Positions 53,330-62,441 of a stretch of DNA of 64,000 nt are shown here, piece by piece. Below the pieces are notes generated by a model that saw nothing but the letters and a program-made list of their open reading frames with translations, did not search any database and was not told the origin of the DNA. A program made the position numbers and the translations under genes. Numbering within the stretch: position 1 is the first letter of the stretch; every line of letters starts with the position of its first letter. Source of the DNA: Ulvibacterium sp965248315 (GTDB lineage Bacteria > Bacteroidota > Bacteroidia > Flavobacteriales > Flavobacteriaceae); contig NZ_CBDFIX010000002.1 in the NCBI RefSeq assembly GCF_965248315.1, forward strand, positions 4,030,001-4,094,000. The letters run 5' to 3'.

Positions 53330-56122
53330 TTAGAGCTCCAAGATGTAGTTTACTAGATTGTCCTCATGCTGCAATCCCAGTTTTTTGCGAAGTCGGTACC
53401 GTTTAATTTCAACACTTCTGGGAGAAATATGTAGAAGTTGTGCTATCTCCTTAGAGGATAAATTTAAGCGTAGATACGCACATAATTTAAGATCGTTGGG
53501 TGATAGGGATGGGTGTGTCGTTTTTACTTTCTTTAGGAATTCACTATCGGCATTGTTGAACGCTTCCTGAAAGAGTTCCCAGTCATCAGTTTGTCTTAGA
53601 CTTTTATCAATGATTTTTATCACCGGTTTCACCACGTCTTTGTTTCCCATAGCGTTCAGTTCATCCTTTATGGTGGTGAGCAATTCATTTTTCCTGATGA
53701 TACTCATTGTGGAGACGGCCAATTCCTTACTCTTACTTTTATTTTCCAACTCCAACTGCTCATTTTTGATTCGTATAATTTCCTTTTCATTCTGAACTTG
53801 GGCCAGTTCCAATTCCTTTTTATTTTTTTCTATGAGTTTTAGACGCTGTTTTTTGTAATACTGTTTATACACATTGTGCATAAAGAACGAGAACAGTAGT
53901 ATTCCCAATATGTAAACGGCAATCATTACATTGGATATGTACCAAGGTTTGGCTATAGCAAAGGTATACGAGGCTGTATTGCTCGAAACCGAATTCCCAA
54001 TCCTTCCCCGTACCTCAAATACATAATCCCCAAAAGGCAAGTTTTCATAAAACACCCCAGTGTTCGGAGACCAATCACTCCATTCATCATAAATTCCTTG
54101 TAATCGATATTGGTATTGCGTCTTTACATATTTGTTGTATTCCGGGGCATAAAAGGAAAATTTAAAGTTGTTCCTATTACTTGTAAAACTGCCTTTTAAA
54201 CTGTGATCCGACAAATTTTGATCTATCCTATTTACCCCATTGGAAACGGTAGCAATATGTACTTGAAAGTCTTCAACTTTTACTTCATTGATATTCAATG
54301 TAATATAACCTGATGTTTTCCCCAACAAATAGTTTCCGTTGTCATCGAGTTTTATAATATTTTCATATCCCAAGATACCCTCCCTCATCTCCTTGGTGAG
54401 CGGTATATTCCTAATTTTAGGAGTATTTGTTAATCCTGTTGGAGTCACAAAACTTACGTTGGATTTTGTAAAGATCCATAATTTATTATCCGCCTCATCC
54501 GCAATCAGTTTTCCTGATTCATAGTCCCCCTCATCGTACAGCACGCTTAAAAGGCTGTCCTTGGTGAATTCCCTAGAGTGGGTATCGAATTTGAAAATCC
54601 CGTTTTTATAAGCGTACAATACATCCCCATTATACTTTACAAGACCCGAATTGGAACCTTTGATGGCGGTATCCTTTACCACGTTTTTTATTTCAAGGAA
54701 GGAATCATCCGCTTTTAATTTGAAAACCCCGTTATACTCGTGATTTACAAAGATTTCATTACCCAATGTCTCAAAATATCTGGATGAATTATCAAACCCT
54801 CCTATTTTATTTTTAAGTCGCCATGAGGTGCCCGATTTTTCCAATATATATAGACCATCGTAGTTACCTTGAAGCAATACATTTGGGTCGTCGTTTAGCG
54901 CAGCGATATCCCATGTACCCTGAACATCGAATATTTTTTGAATTTGATTATCCTCAATGAGAAAAGTACCCGAATTATGCCCACACAACAGTTTGGTATC
55001 GATTTTACGCAAACTCCAAACCTGGCCTTGCGTACCCGCAATAAAGTTAAACCTAGTACTACTCTTCAATGGTTTGTAGAACAATCCCTGATTTGTTCCC
55101 AAATACAAATTCTGATCGTATACAGCAGCGGCGTAAACACTCCCCAAAATACCTTTGTAATCATTAAAGACTTTATAGGGCGACTTTCTATTTACATAAC
55201 TAATACCATGATCTAAGCCTAGCCATAAGTTATGGTCCACATCCTCAAACAATGATAATACCGTGTTATTGGATAGGCCATTGTCCTGATCTATTTGAAA
55301 AACCACTTCTCCAGTTGAACTCAAATGAATAACGCCATTGGATATCGTACCCAATAGAAAACTATTATCCTTTAAGCGAATACCGTCATACAAACTAAAA
55401 TTTGATAGAACTATATTAGGATGCTTGTCAGATTGAACCAATACATCATCTTGTACAGTGTAGAAACCATTGTCCCTGGTAAGAATCAACAAATCCTTTT
55501 CACTTCCAAAAACATGGATTATCTCGTAATTTCTAAGTACTTCATCATCCAAAACCAAAAAGTCCTTCCCGGAATTAATTCTAAAGAGCCCTTCTCCCAG
55601 CCTTTGAAAATATACACTTTGTCCAACCTTGAACACTTTGGTAATTGTACTATTTGAATCGATAGTATTAACGCTCCCTTTACTTATATCATAGATGTAA
55701 ATCCGTTTTAAGGATTGAAAAACCATATAGTCATCTACATGTAGAATATTCCAAAACTCTTCATCCTCAATAAGGTCCGTGTTAATCTTTTGAGATAGCG
55801 ATGTATAATTTAGCGTACCTAGGTCGTCCTTTTTCCAGTACCCAAATTCCATAAAACAGCCTGTGTAAATTCGATCTCCCACTACCTTAACCGACCTCAT
55901 GATCGTCTCGTTAGGTGAAGGGTAAAGCATCCAGCGGGCCCCGTTGAATTCCAACAGACCTTTGCTGTTGGCTACATAGATCAATTTATCCGAAGCTTGG
56001 GAAATATCCCAATTTTGATTTTCACCATTATAATCTATAGGATAAAAATTCTGAATTGGGGGAAGTTCCTGGGAAAAAAGCCCAAAGGTTATCAGGAGAA
56101 AAAAGAAGAATACGTATTTCAA
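53330..56122 (-). CDS. Beta-propeller/Y_Y_Y membrane regulator with LuxR-type HTH
   Basis: 930 residues with signal peptide (YVFFFFLLITFGLFSQ). Two seven-bladed propeller-like regions occupy ~20-640 (NGLSNNTVLSLFEDVDHNLW, LGLDHGISYVNRKSP). A triple-tyrosine domain follows (~665-735; YRLQGIYDEWSDWSPNTGVF, YENLPFGDYVFEVRGR), then a membrane helix (YISNVMIAVYILGILLFSFF, ~744-763), a coiled coil, and a C-terminal GerE/LuxR HTH (LSPNDLKLCAYLRLNLSSKE, IAQLLHISPRSVEIKRYRLR). It thus senses outside or in the periplasm and binds DNA directly from the membrane, without kinase. It lies directly upstream of the glucan operon and probably activates it in response to a laminarin product. Confidence 0.85.
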   Translation of the reverse strand: MKYVFFFFLLITFGLFSQELPPIQNFYPIDYNGENQNWDISQASDKLIYVANSKGLLEFNGARWMLYPSPNETIMRSVKVVGDRIYTGCFMEFGYWKKDDLGTLNYTSLSQKINTDLIEDEEFWNILHVDDYMVFQSLKRIYIYDISKGSVNTIDSNSTITKVFKVGQSVYFQRLGEGLFRINSGKDFLVLDDEVLRNYEIIHVFGSEKDLLILTRDNGFYTVQDDVLVQSDKHPNIVLSNFSLYDGIRLKDNSFLLGTISNGVIHLSSTGEVVFQIDQDNGLSNNTVLSLFEDVDHNLWLGLDHGISYVNRKSPYKVFNDYKGILGSVYAAAVYDQNLYLGTNQGLFYKPLKSSTRFNFIAGTQGQVWSLRKIDTKLLCGHNSGTFLIEDNQIQKIFDVQGTWDIAALNDDPNVLLQGNYDGLYILEKSGTSWRLKNKIGGFDNSSRYFETLGNEIFVNHEYNGVFKLKADDSFLEIKNVVKDTAIKGSNSGLVKYNGDVLYAYKNGIFKFDTHSREFTKDSLLSVLYDEGDYESGKLIADEADNKLWIFTKSNVSFVTPTGLTNTPKIRNIPLTKEMREGILGYENIIKLDDNGNYLLGKTSGYITLNINEVKVEDFQVHIATVSNGVNRIDQNLSDHSLKGSFTSNRNNFKFSFYAPEYNKYVKTQYQYRLQGIYDEWSDWSPNTGVFYENLPFGDYVFEVRGRIGNSVSSNTASYTFAIAKPWYISNVMIAVYILGILLFSFFMHNVYKQYYKKQRLKLIEKNKKELELAQVQNEKEIIRIKNEQLELENKSKSKELAVSTMSIIRKNELLTTIKDELNAMGNKDVVKPVIKIIDKSLRQTDDWELFQEAFNNADSEFLKKVKTTHPSLSPNDLKLCAYLRLNLSSKEIAQLLHISPRSVEIKRYRLRKKLGLQHEDNLVNYILEL

Positions 56123-56161
56123 ATCCGGGTTTTCAGTAGTTAAAGATATAATATAGGAAAT

Positions 56162-57259
56162 TTACTCCTCCAATCCGTATTTTTTAAGTGATTCATTCCA
56201 AGATACCGATTGAATTTGGGTAATGAGCTGTTTGTTCACCTCGCTAAAAAAAGGCTGGGACTTAGGCATTATGAAGCTTCTATACTGTTTCTGAAAAGTT
56301 AACGGAAGTAGCCTTACGTGATTTCCCATATTGTTGGTTTTAATAAGGTATTCAGTGGTAGTTCTATCAGAAACCAAAATCTCGATTTCCTTACGGGACA
56401 AAGCCCTTAAAGCTTGTAACGGGGTTCTATAAATCTGTGATGGTTGTAGGTCTTGTTGCTGTACAAAGAATTCACCATCAGAAGCGCCCACAACACCAAT
56501 TTTCTTCGCATTCTGCAGGTCTTCCAATCCGTTGATATCTGCTTCAAGGGTATTTACCGTTAGTGTTGAGGCTATGGTAGCCGTAAATCCGGAAATGATG
56601 ATGATAGCCGTAAACATCCAGACAATGGCAATGGTCTTTCCCAAATGCGTCTTTGGAGCCTTGTCTCCATAGCCGACGGTGGTCATCGTAACCGCAGCCC
56701 ACCAAAGACCATCAAATAGGCCCATGATACCAGGCCTAAATTGGTATTTGTTCGTTTTTCGTTCCGCAAACCAAAGAATGGTTCCGAAGGTTAACAAAAT
56801 AGCAAGCAAGAGCAGCACTATATTTAGAAAATCACGAGAGAAGAAATTATTGATAAAAATCTGAAACTGACTTTGACTACTAATGGTGGTGGCCACACCT
56901 ACACTGGAAATATAGAAGGGTTGGCTAACCTGAAAGCGCTCGATCCGACTTGGACTATTACTTAAGGGATTAATCGAAATATCTAGTTCATCATAGTCCA
57001 GGGAACGAACAATACCTACCGCATCGCTAAACTCAACATATTTATAAGGCACATCCATTTCCAATGCTATATGCTCCCAAAGATCGATCGAAACCCCGGC
57101 ATAGCCTCCCGATTCCTTTACTACAAAGGGAGGATCCTGATAAATGCCCACGAGCAGGGTGTCCCTATAGATATTGGCGTTACCCGCAAGACCGGTGAGA
57201 AGCATTGTAAGCAAAAATGATATCGAAGGTATTTTGTACATACTAATTGAGTTCATCAC
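56162..57259 (-). CDS. GluR0-like ligand-gated ion channel
   Basis: 365 residues. Signal peptide, then a split periplasmic-binding-protein domain (type SBP_bac_3): first lobe DTLLVGIYQDPPFVVKESGG, YAGVSIDLWEHIALEMDVPY; after the pore, second lobe LEDLQNAKKIGVVGASDGEF, LRALSRKEIEILVSDRTTTE. Between them are TM1 (~143-163), a pore loop with potassium filter TVGYGD at 194-199, and TM2 (~208-233; IAIVWMFTAIIIISGFTATI). This is the exact order of prokaryotic ionotropic glutamate receptors such as GluR0, so it should conduct potassium when a small ligand (amino acid or other) binds. It overlaps the sensor gene by 17 bases and precedes the regulator by 39 bases. Confidence 0.9.
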   Translation of the reverse strand: MMNSISMYKIPSISFLLTMLLTGLAGNANIYRDTLLVGIYQDPPFVVKESGGYAGVSIDLWEHIALEMDVPYKYVEFSDAVGIVRSLDYDELDISINPLSNSPSRIERFQVSQPFYISSVGVATTISSQSQFQIFINNFFSRDFLNIVLLLLAILLTFGTILWFAERKTNKYQFRPGIMGLFDGLWWAAVTMTTVGYGDKAPKTHLGKTIAIVWMFTAIIIISGFTATIASTLTVNTLEADINGLEDLQNAKKIGVVGASDGEFFVQQQDLQPSQIYRTPLQALRALSRKEIEILVSDRTTTEYLIKTNNMGNHVRLLPLTFQKQYRSFIMPKSQPFFSEVNKQLITQIQSVSWNESLKKYGLEE

Positions 57260-60143
57260 TTGCGTTTATCGACAAAAACCTAACAAGGATTCCTAACAAA
57301 GCACTGGTTTGCTGTGAAAATCCATTTTTTTCCTTGGAATAAACACAAAAAATTGTTGTGCCTCCAACTTTTTGTTCAAAGGGCATATACATTCTTGAAA
57401 AATACCCCATACTATCTTTTTTGCCTATGTATCTACCCACTTCTTTATTGAAATCATTGATCAAAAGTGGTTTCCCCGAACACATAACATAACTGGATAA
57501 GTTGCTCTTTTCATCAAATGCCTCCTCTCTATGAATCATTTCATGATTTCCCCTTAGGTAACCCTTATAATGGATAGCCTCTCCCTTTTTAAAAGCAAGT
57601 TCAAATACATCAATTCCCGTGGGAAGCTCTACCAATTTGTTAAGAATAGGCAAAATTACTTTCCAACTGGAATCCTTTGGGATCTGTCTAACCAGCTTAT
57701 GAAGCAAATAGATGTTGATCCCCGTACTTTTTAGTTCGTTCTTTTTAAGCAAGAGTGCATCGGTCTGTATGACCAATTCAGCCTCCTTTTGCTCAAGCTC
57801 ACGTTGTTTTTGATATAAAGATGCCTGCAACCCGCCAACTTGTTGCAACAACCAACGCCTTGCAAGAAACCAAAAGAAAAAGAGCCCCAAGGCTGTCATT
57901 AAAATTATGCCCCACCATGTATAAAACCATTTTTGGGTAACACCCATATTTATAGATACCGGAGTACTCCATTTAAATCCCCCTGCCTTTTGGCCCCGAA
58001 CCAGTGTCGTGTAGTTTCCATCCTCCAACCCTGCTAGAACGAATTCATTGTTTTGCATATCCGACCATGGAACGTCATCCATGTCTTCTTGGGATAACCC
58101 TTCTTTGAATAGCTTATATTGATATCTCATATCTTCACTCGGAAAAGTAAGGGTTGCCATGGTAAACCCTACTTTTTGGGATTCCTTCAGTTGGATGGTA
58201 TTTTGTCCTTTGATCACATTTCCATCTACCACAAACTTTTTTATGATGGGGGTTTTTGTTTGGTAGGGCTCAGGATTTGCCTGTGAAGAATATACAATGC
58301 CTTCCGGCGTGCCCACCCAAAGCTGGGAATTTTCATAGAGTACCATACAACGATAAGAGGAAATCTTGGATGGTGTTCCACTTGTCTCATCAAAAACTAC
58401 ATAGTTGTCCTCCTTATCCAAATGTATAAGGCCATTGGTATCGGTAGCCAACCAAAGGGTTCCATTGGGCATATCGGTTATCGCTCTTATCTCGCTATCG
58501 GTAAATGCTCCAAGGTTTACCTTTCGTATTGTCTCGGTATCGTATTTTAAAAGTCCGTCGGTAGTCGCCAGCCAAACAATGCCCAAACGATCCACGGCCA
58601 TATCATGTACTTCAAAATTACCGCTAACCTTAAAAGGAAATGGCAAGCTTTTATTTTGAAAGCGATCGGATGATCGATCATATTTATAGAGATAGGATTC
58701 TATTCCAATACCGGCGGCATACAATTCGTTTTTGCCCCCTTCTCTAATTACCAATATGCGCGTATCAAAGCCCTTGTCCCTACCATATTCAATGATATTC
58801 CCTTTTGAATCAATTTTGGCTGCCCCAGTAATTGGTTTATCCGAGGCCGCTTGGCAGAACCATATATCCTCGGTATGGTCCGCCAAAATAAAAAAGACAC
58901 CACTACCACGATTGTTCAAGTCATATGTTCTCTGCAGTTGGTGCCCCTGATATTGAAATATCTTGCCTTCTGCCGAGCCATACCAAATCTTTTCCTTTAA
59001 TGAGCCAATACCGACAATGTCATTGAGATTGACTTCTTTTTCAAAACGCGGGGCCTCATCCTCACTACTGATCCATGAAACAGCCCCTTGCGAGATAACA
59101 GTAGGGCCTTCCCGGGAGGGGTTTATCGCCCTTATATTATCATGGCCCAAACCCGAAACGTTTTGAAAAAAACTGGACCACATTATGGCAAGCCCTTTGT
59201 CCGAACATACCCAGATTACATCATCAAGTCCGGTTTCATTTTTTGTGAATTGCAATTGATTTATAGTGCCGAGAGAAAGTTCCTCTACGCGATGTGGATC
59301 ATTTGCGCCAAATACCTTGGACACACTTGTCCGATTTCCTTGGGCTTGAAATGTATAGATTCCCGAGTCCGAACTTAGGAACAAAATACCCTTATCGTTC
59401 ATTGATATATTCTGGAATTTCTCATCCACATGGAACAATTGCCTATTGGCAATGGTCTGATTATGGGTAATCTTAAGTTTTTCCAACTGTTCCCCTACCA
59501 ACCACATATTATCGCCCTTTATTAAAAAGTCATTGCCAAAAGCATAGCCTTTAAGGGGTATAAATTTTTGGGAAGATTCGTTAAGGTAAAAGAGTCCGCG
59601 TCCTGGAACCAAGACCCAAATAGTACCAAATTTATCCTCTCCGAAGATCATTTTAGGGGTTTTTTCCCGAGATATCAGATCAAATGGCTTACCATAATTA
59701 CTAAGCTCCGGAAACATCATTATGGAACCGTTCATCAGACCCGTCCACAATCTGTTTTGGCTATCCTTAAAAAGTTCTGTGGGATAATGTAGTGTTGCAC
59801 TTGACCCAATTGACTCAATTTTCGGTTGTCCGTTGACATAAATAATCTTGTGAATTCCCGTATCATTGGTGAAAAGCAAATCATTTTCATTCCATGAGAC
59901 AAAAGACCTTATGGTCTTGCTTCTCAAGGTAGTATTAAAATCCTCGAAGGTATCGCCATCAAACCTAAACAACCCTTGGTCCGTTGCCAACCAGACATAA
60001 CCCTGATAATCCTGTATGGTCTCATTGACATTTTTAAAAGGAACTTCCTCCCCATGATAGTAGTTATATTTAAACTTTTGTCCATAAGATAGCCCTGCAA
60101 AAAGGAGAAATAAATAAAAGAAGATGAAGGTTTTGAATCGCAT
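57243..60143 (-). CDS. Beta-propeller/Y_Y_Y sensor protein ending in a GAF-like domain
   Basis: 966 residues with signal peptide (TFIFFYLFLLFAGLSYGQ). Propeller repeats (DYQGYVWLATDQGLFRFDGD, DRLGIVWLATTDGLLKYDTE, MPNGTLWLATDTNGLIHLDK) fill ~25-630. A triple-tyrosine-like domain follows (~640-735; MRYQYKLFKEGLSQEDMDDV, LAGLEDGNYTTLVRGQKAGG), then one membrane helix (WGIILMTALGLFFFWFLA), a coiled coil and a GAF-like end (~840-966; KKGEAIHYKGYLRGNHEMI, SSYVMCSGKPLLINDF). There is no histidine kinase, HTH or cyclase. Output is therefore unclear: possibly protein contact with the channel or regulator encoded next in the same operon. Confidence 0.75.
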   Translation of the reverse strand: MRFKTFIFFYLFLLFAGLSYGQKFKYNYYHGEEVPFKNVNETIQDYQGYVWLATDQGLFRFDGDTFEDFNTTLRSKTIRSFVSWNENDLLFTNDTGIHKIIYVNGQPKIESIGSSATLHYPTELFKDSQNRLWTGLMNGSIMMFPELSNYGKPFDLISREKTPKMIFGEDKFGTIWVLVPGRGLFYLNESSQKFIPLKGYAFGNDFLIKGDNMWLVGEQLEKLKITHNQTIANRQLFHVDEKFQNISMNDKGILFLSSDSGIYTFQAQGNRTSVSKVFGANDPHRVEELSLGTINQLQFTKNETGLDDVIWVCSDKGLAIMWSSFFQNVSGLGHDNIRAINPSREGPTVISQGAVSWISSEDEAPRFEKEVNLNDIVGIGSLKEKIWYGSAEGKIFQYQGHQLQRTYDLNNRGSGVFFILADHTEDIWFCQAASDKPITGAAKIDSKGNIIEYGRDKGFDTRILVIREGGKNELYAAGIGIESYLYKYDRSSDRFQNKSLPFPFKVSGNFEVHDMAVDRLGIVWLATTDGLLKYDTETIRKVNLGAFTDSEIRAITDMPNGTLWLATDTNGLIHLDKEDNYVVFDETSGTPSKISSYRCMVLYENSQLWVGTPEGIVYSSQANPEPYQTKTPIIKKFVVDGNVIKGQNTIQLKESQKVGFTMATLTFPSEDMRYQYKLFKEGLSQEDMDDVPWSDMQNNEFVLAGLEDGNYTTLVRGQKAGGFKWSTPVSINMGVTQKWFYTWWGIILMTALGLFFFWFLARRWLLQQVGGLQASLYQKQRELEQKEAELVIQTDALLLKKNELKSTGINIYLLHKLVRQIPKDSSWKVILPILNKLVELPTGIDVFELAFKKGEAIHYKGYLRGNHEMIHREEAFDEKSNLSSYVMCSGKPLLINDFNKEVGRYIGKKDSMGYFSRMYMPFEQKVGGTTIFCVYSKEKNGFSQQTSALLGILVRFLSINASDELN

Positions 60144-60279
60144 GGCAAATGGTCGGATTCTTAAAGATAAAAAAAGCTGGTGACTTGTTTCTTGGGTTAA
60201 GGCAAGACCAAAACCTATCCCGATACCATTTTAAATGAAATAGGGTACCTTACCTAAATTGTATTTTGAAGCTCATCCA

Positions 60280-60648
60280 CTATTTGCCCAACAACCATAA
60301 AACGCGATCATAAGAAAAAATATAATGTACCAAAACTACTATAGCCAAAATTAGGCTCTGTTTGCTCCAACCCATATCGTATAGGGCCCATAAGGCAAAT
60401 CCAAAAAAGCCAAGTTCGATCAATAAGCGGAAAATCCCAGGGACGGGTACTGGTGCGAACCCTGACCGACTAGGATCATTTGGAACAGCAAAAGTCCCCC
60501 AAATAATTGCCAAAGCCATTGGAATACCTATGGCAAGAACAAATCGGAACCAAGTCTCGTTCTGTCTCCACCCCCACAGTCCGACAGAAACAAGCGCAGC
60601 TAGTTCCAACAAGAACCTTAAGGCTAAATTCGCAGGATGGGATCCCAT
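60280..60648 (-). CDS. YrdB-like (DUF2568) small membrane protein
   Basis: 122 residues with four membrane helices. Family text as I recall it: NLALRFLLELAALVSVGLWG, IPMALAIIWGTFAVPNDPSR, LLIELGFFGFALWALYDMGW. Function in the family is unknown. It stands alone between the sensor gene and the divergent AraC gene, with ~140 bases on both sides. Confidence 0.8.
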   Translation of the reverse strand: MGSHPANLALRFLLELAALVSVGLWGWRQNETWFRFVLAIGIPMALAIIWGTFAVPNDPSRSGFAPVPVPGIFRLLIELGFFGFALWALYDMGWSKQSLILAIVVLVHYIFSYDRVLWLLGK

Positions 60649-60806
60649 AAGACTTTTTCCATTATTTACAATTTAGAAATAGGAATTGTAATCCATACAT
60701 ACTAGTGAATAAAGATAGCGTGTTCCGGTATGATAGGTACCACCATTTACCAATTGTTCGTATATTACTCTTTCGCCAAGTTACTTAAACTTTGCATCCC
60801 TGTATG

Positions 60807-61796
60807 AACTACATTTCGATAAGTCTCTATAAAAAGGTCATTGATCATGCCATTCATGAGGGCATGAATAGGGGTGATTTTAATAATCTGCCCACTTCCA
60901 TCGATACCATTGAGAAACTTAAGGCAGTACCTGCCGAACACTTTTTTGAGTTGCACGAAATCCTTGATGAAAAATTAGGCCCCGGGTTTTCGATTAGGGT
61001 TGGGCAGGAAATGAAAATAGAGGATTATGGGGTATTGGGCCTTTCCTGGAGAACCTGTTCGTGGGCAGGCGAAATATTCGAAAGGAGCGAGCGCTATTTT
61101 AAACTACTTTCCAACACCTATGTTTTCACAGTTGAGAAAAAAGTGGATCAATCCCATATTTATCTACATAGGGAGCCTCATCGAAGGGGTCTGGAACTAT
61201 CCAATGAAGCTACCTTATCGGCCACGGTAGTTGTTCTTCAAGCAATGACGGAGACCCATATGGCCCCTATCCAAGTGACCTTTAAGCACGATCCCCCAAA
61301 AAATATCGATAGTCACCAGAAAGCTTTCCGATGTCCCATTTTGTTCAATCAGCCTCATTATTCGATTACCTACAGAACATCAGATCTTGAAACGCGCACT
61401 GCCAAGGCGGATGCAAGTATCAATAAGTTTTTGGTGGAAAGGGTGGAAGAGGAAACCAATGGGCTGCAGGTAAGCGTTGGCAAATTATCATCGGACGTAG
61501 AGTCGTTGATCAAGGATGCCCTGCCCAGTGGCATTCCAAGCATCCAACAAATTTGTGATCTTCTAGGGATGAGTAACCGGACACTTACGCGAAGGCTCTC
61601 CGAGAATGGGGTATCCTTTCGAGACCTAATCGGGAAGACCCAAAAAGAACTGTCCAAAAACCTCCTTAAAAATTCCAATAGAAGTATTGCCGAAATCGCA
61701 TTTGAAACCGGCTTTTCCGAGCAAAGTGCGTTTAATCGTGCCTTTAAGCGATGGACCGGCCACTCCCCTACAGAATTTAGGAAAATCTCCCTTTAA
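60807..61796 (+). CDS. AraC-family transcription regulator (OruR/ArgR-type)
   Basis: 329 residues from ATG 60807; an ATG 15 bases earlier (60792) is also possible. The N-terminal ~190 residues are the Arabinose_bd-like domain of OruR-type regulators (FSIRVGQEMKIEDYGVLGLS, RSERYFKLLSNTYVFTVEKK). The C-terminal ~95 residues form two AraC helix-turn-helices (IPSIQQICDLLGMSNRTLTR, RLSENGVSFRDLIGKTQKEL; NRSIAEIAFETGFSEQSAFN, RAFKRWTGHSPTEFRKISL). The gene is followed by a pair of 19-bp direct repeats and then two same-strand genes, its probable targets. The ligand is unknown. Confidence 0.88.
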   Translation, partial: NYISISLYKKVIDHAIHEGMNRGDFNNLPTSIDTIEKLKAVPAEHFFELHEILDEKLGPGFSIRVGQEMKIEDYGVLGLSWRTCSWAGEIFERSERYFKLLSNTYVFTVEKKVDQSHIYLHREPHRRGLELSNEATLSATVVVLQAMTETHMAPIQVTFKHDPPKNIDSHQKAFRCPILFNQPHYSITYRTSDLETRTAKADASINKFLVERVEEETNGLQVSVGKLSSDVESLIKDALPSGIPSIQQICDLLGMSNRTLTRRLSENGVSFRDLIGKTQKELSKNLLKNSNRSIAEIAFETGFSEQSAFNRAFKRWTGHSPTEFRKISL

Positions 61797-61801
61797 GTTG
61801 G

Positions 61802-61841
61802 CTTTGGCCTAAACTGTCAAAACTTTGGCCTAAACTGTCAA
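61802..61841 (+). promoter_or_regulatory. 19-bp direct repeat, probable AraC-type operator
   Basis: CTTTGGCCTAAACTGTCAA occurs at 61802-61820 and again, identical, at 61823-61841: period 21 bases, two helical turns. AraC-type proteins bind such same-face direct repeats. It lies 6 bases after the AraC gene and 58 before the next ATG, a fitting place for an activator. Confidence 0.65.
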
Positions 61842-61898
61842 GCATGGCATCCTGGTCCCAGCTAGTTTTGCTCCATAATTAATCAATAACTACTAATC

Positions 61899-62405
61899 AT
61901 GGAGCTATCTATTAAATCTTTTGTCCTGTTCGGAGCGGTTATCCTAACCGGGCTTTCAGCAGGGTTGTTTTATGCCTGGTCGGTTTCCGTAATTCCCGGC
62001 ACACAGAATCTGGGTCACTCCAATTACCTGACAACAATGCAATCCATTAATCGGGCCATCTTGAATCCGGCCTTCTACGCTGTTTTTTTTGGAAGTATAT
62101 TATTTCTAAGTGTGGCCAGCATCTATGAATTCAACCTCAATACGAACGCTTTCTGGTTGATTCTGGCGTCCTCAATTTGTTATATGATAGGTACTGTAGG
62201 CGTCACGGGGCTTGGGAACGTTCCACTTAACAATCAATTGGATGTTCTTCAGATTACCGAACTAAGTAGTACTAAAATTGCTGAATTCCGGGCGTTCTAT
62301 GAACAAAAATGGAACAGACTGCATAGCATACGTACCATTTGTGCTGTAATCTCATTTGTCTTGGCCGTATTGGCACTGTTCGCTCAAGTTAAACCATTCA
62401 GATAA
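61899..62405 (+). CDS. DUF1772 (anthrone oxygenase-like) membrane protein
   Basis: 168 residues, four membrane helices. Family traits: FVLFGAVILTGLSAGLFYAW near the N-terminus, QSINRAILNPAFYAVFFGSI, VTGLGNVPLNNQLDVL and the W-x-R-x-H-x-x-R stretch KWNRLHSIRTIC before the last helix. The function in bacteria is unclear; fungal relatives oxidise anthrones. Probably induced by the AraC regulator together with the NAD(P)-binding gene downstream. Confidence 0.82.
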   Translation: MELSIKSFVLFGAVILTGLSAGLFYAWSVSVIPGTQNLGHSNYLTTMQSINRAILNPAFYAVFFGSILFLSVASIYEFNLNTNAFWLILASSICYMIGTVGVTGLGNVPLNNQLDVLQITELSSTKIAEFRAFYEQKWNRLHSIRTICAVISFVLAVLALFAQVKPFR

Positions 62406-62441
62406 TACCCATTTGTTTAATTAATCTAAAACCATAATAAA

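Noticed and set aside
36370..60143. SusC/SusD pair expected in a laminarin locus
   Set aside because: No TonB-dependent receptor plug, TonB box or SusD-like helical lipoprotein was found; the only barrel-like protein is the glycosidase fusion.
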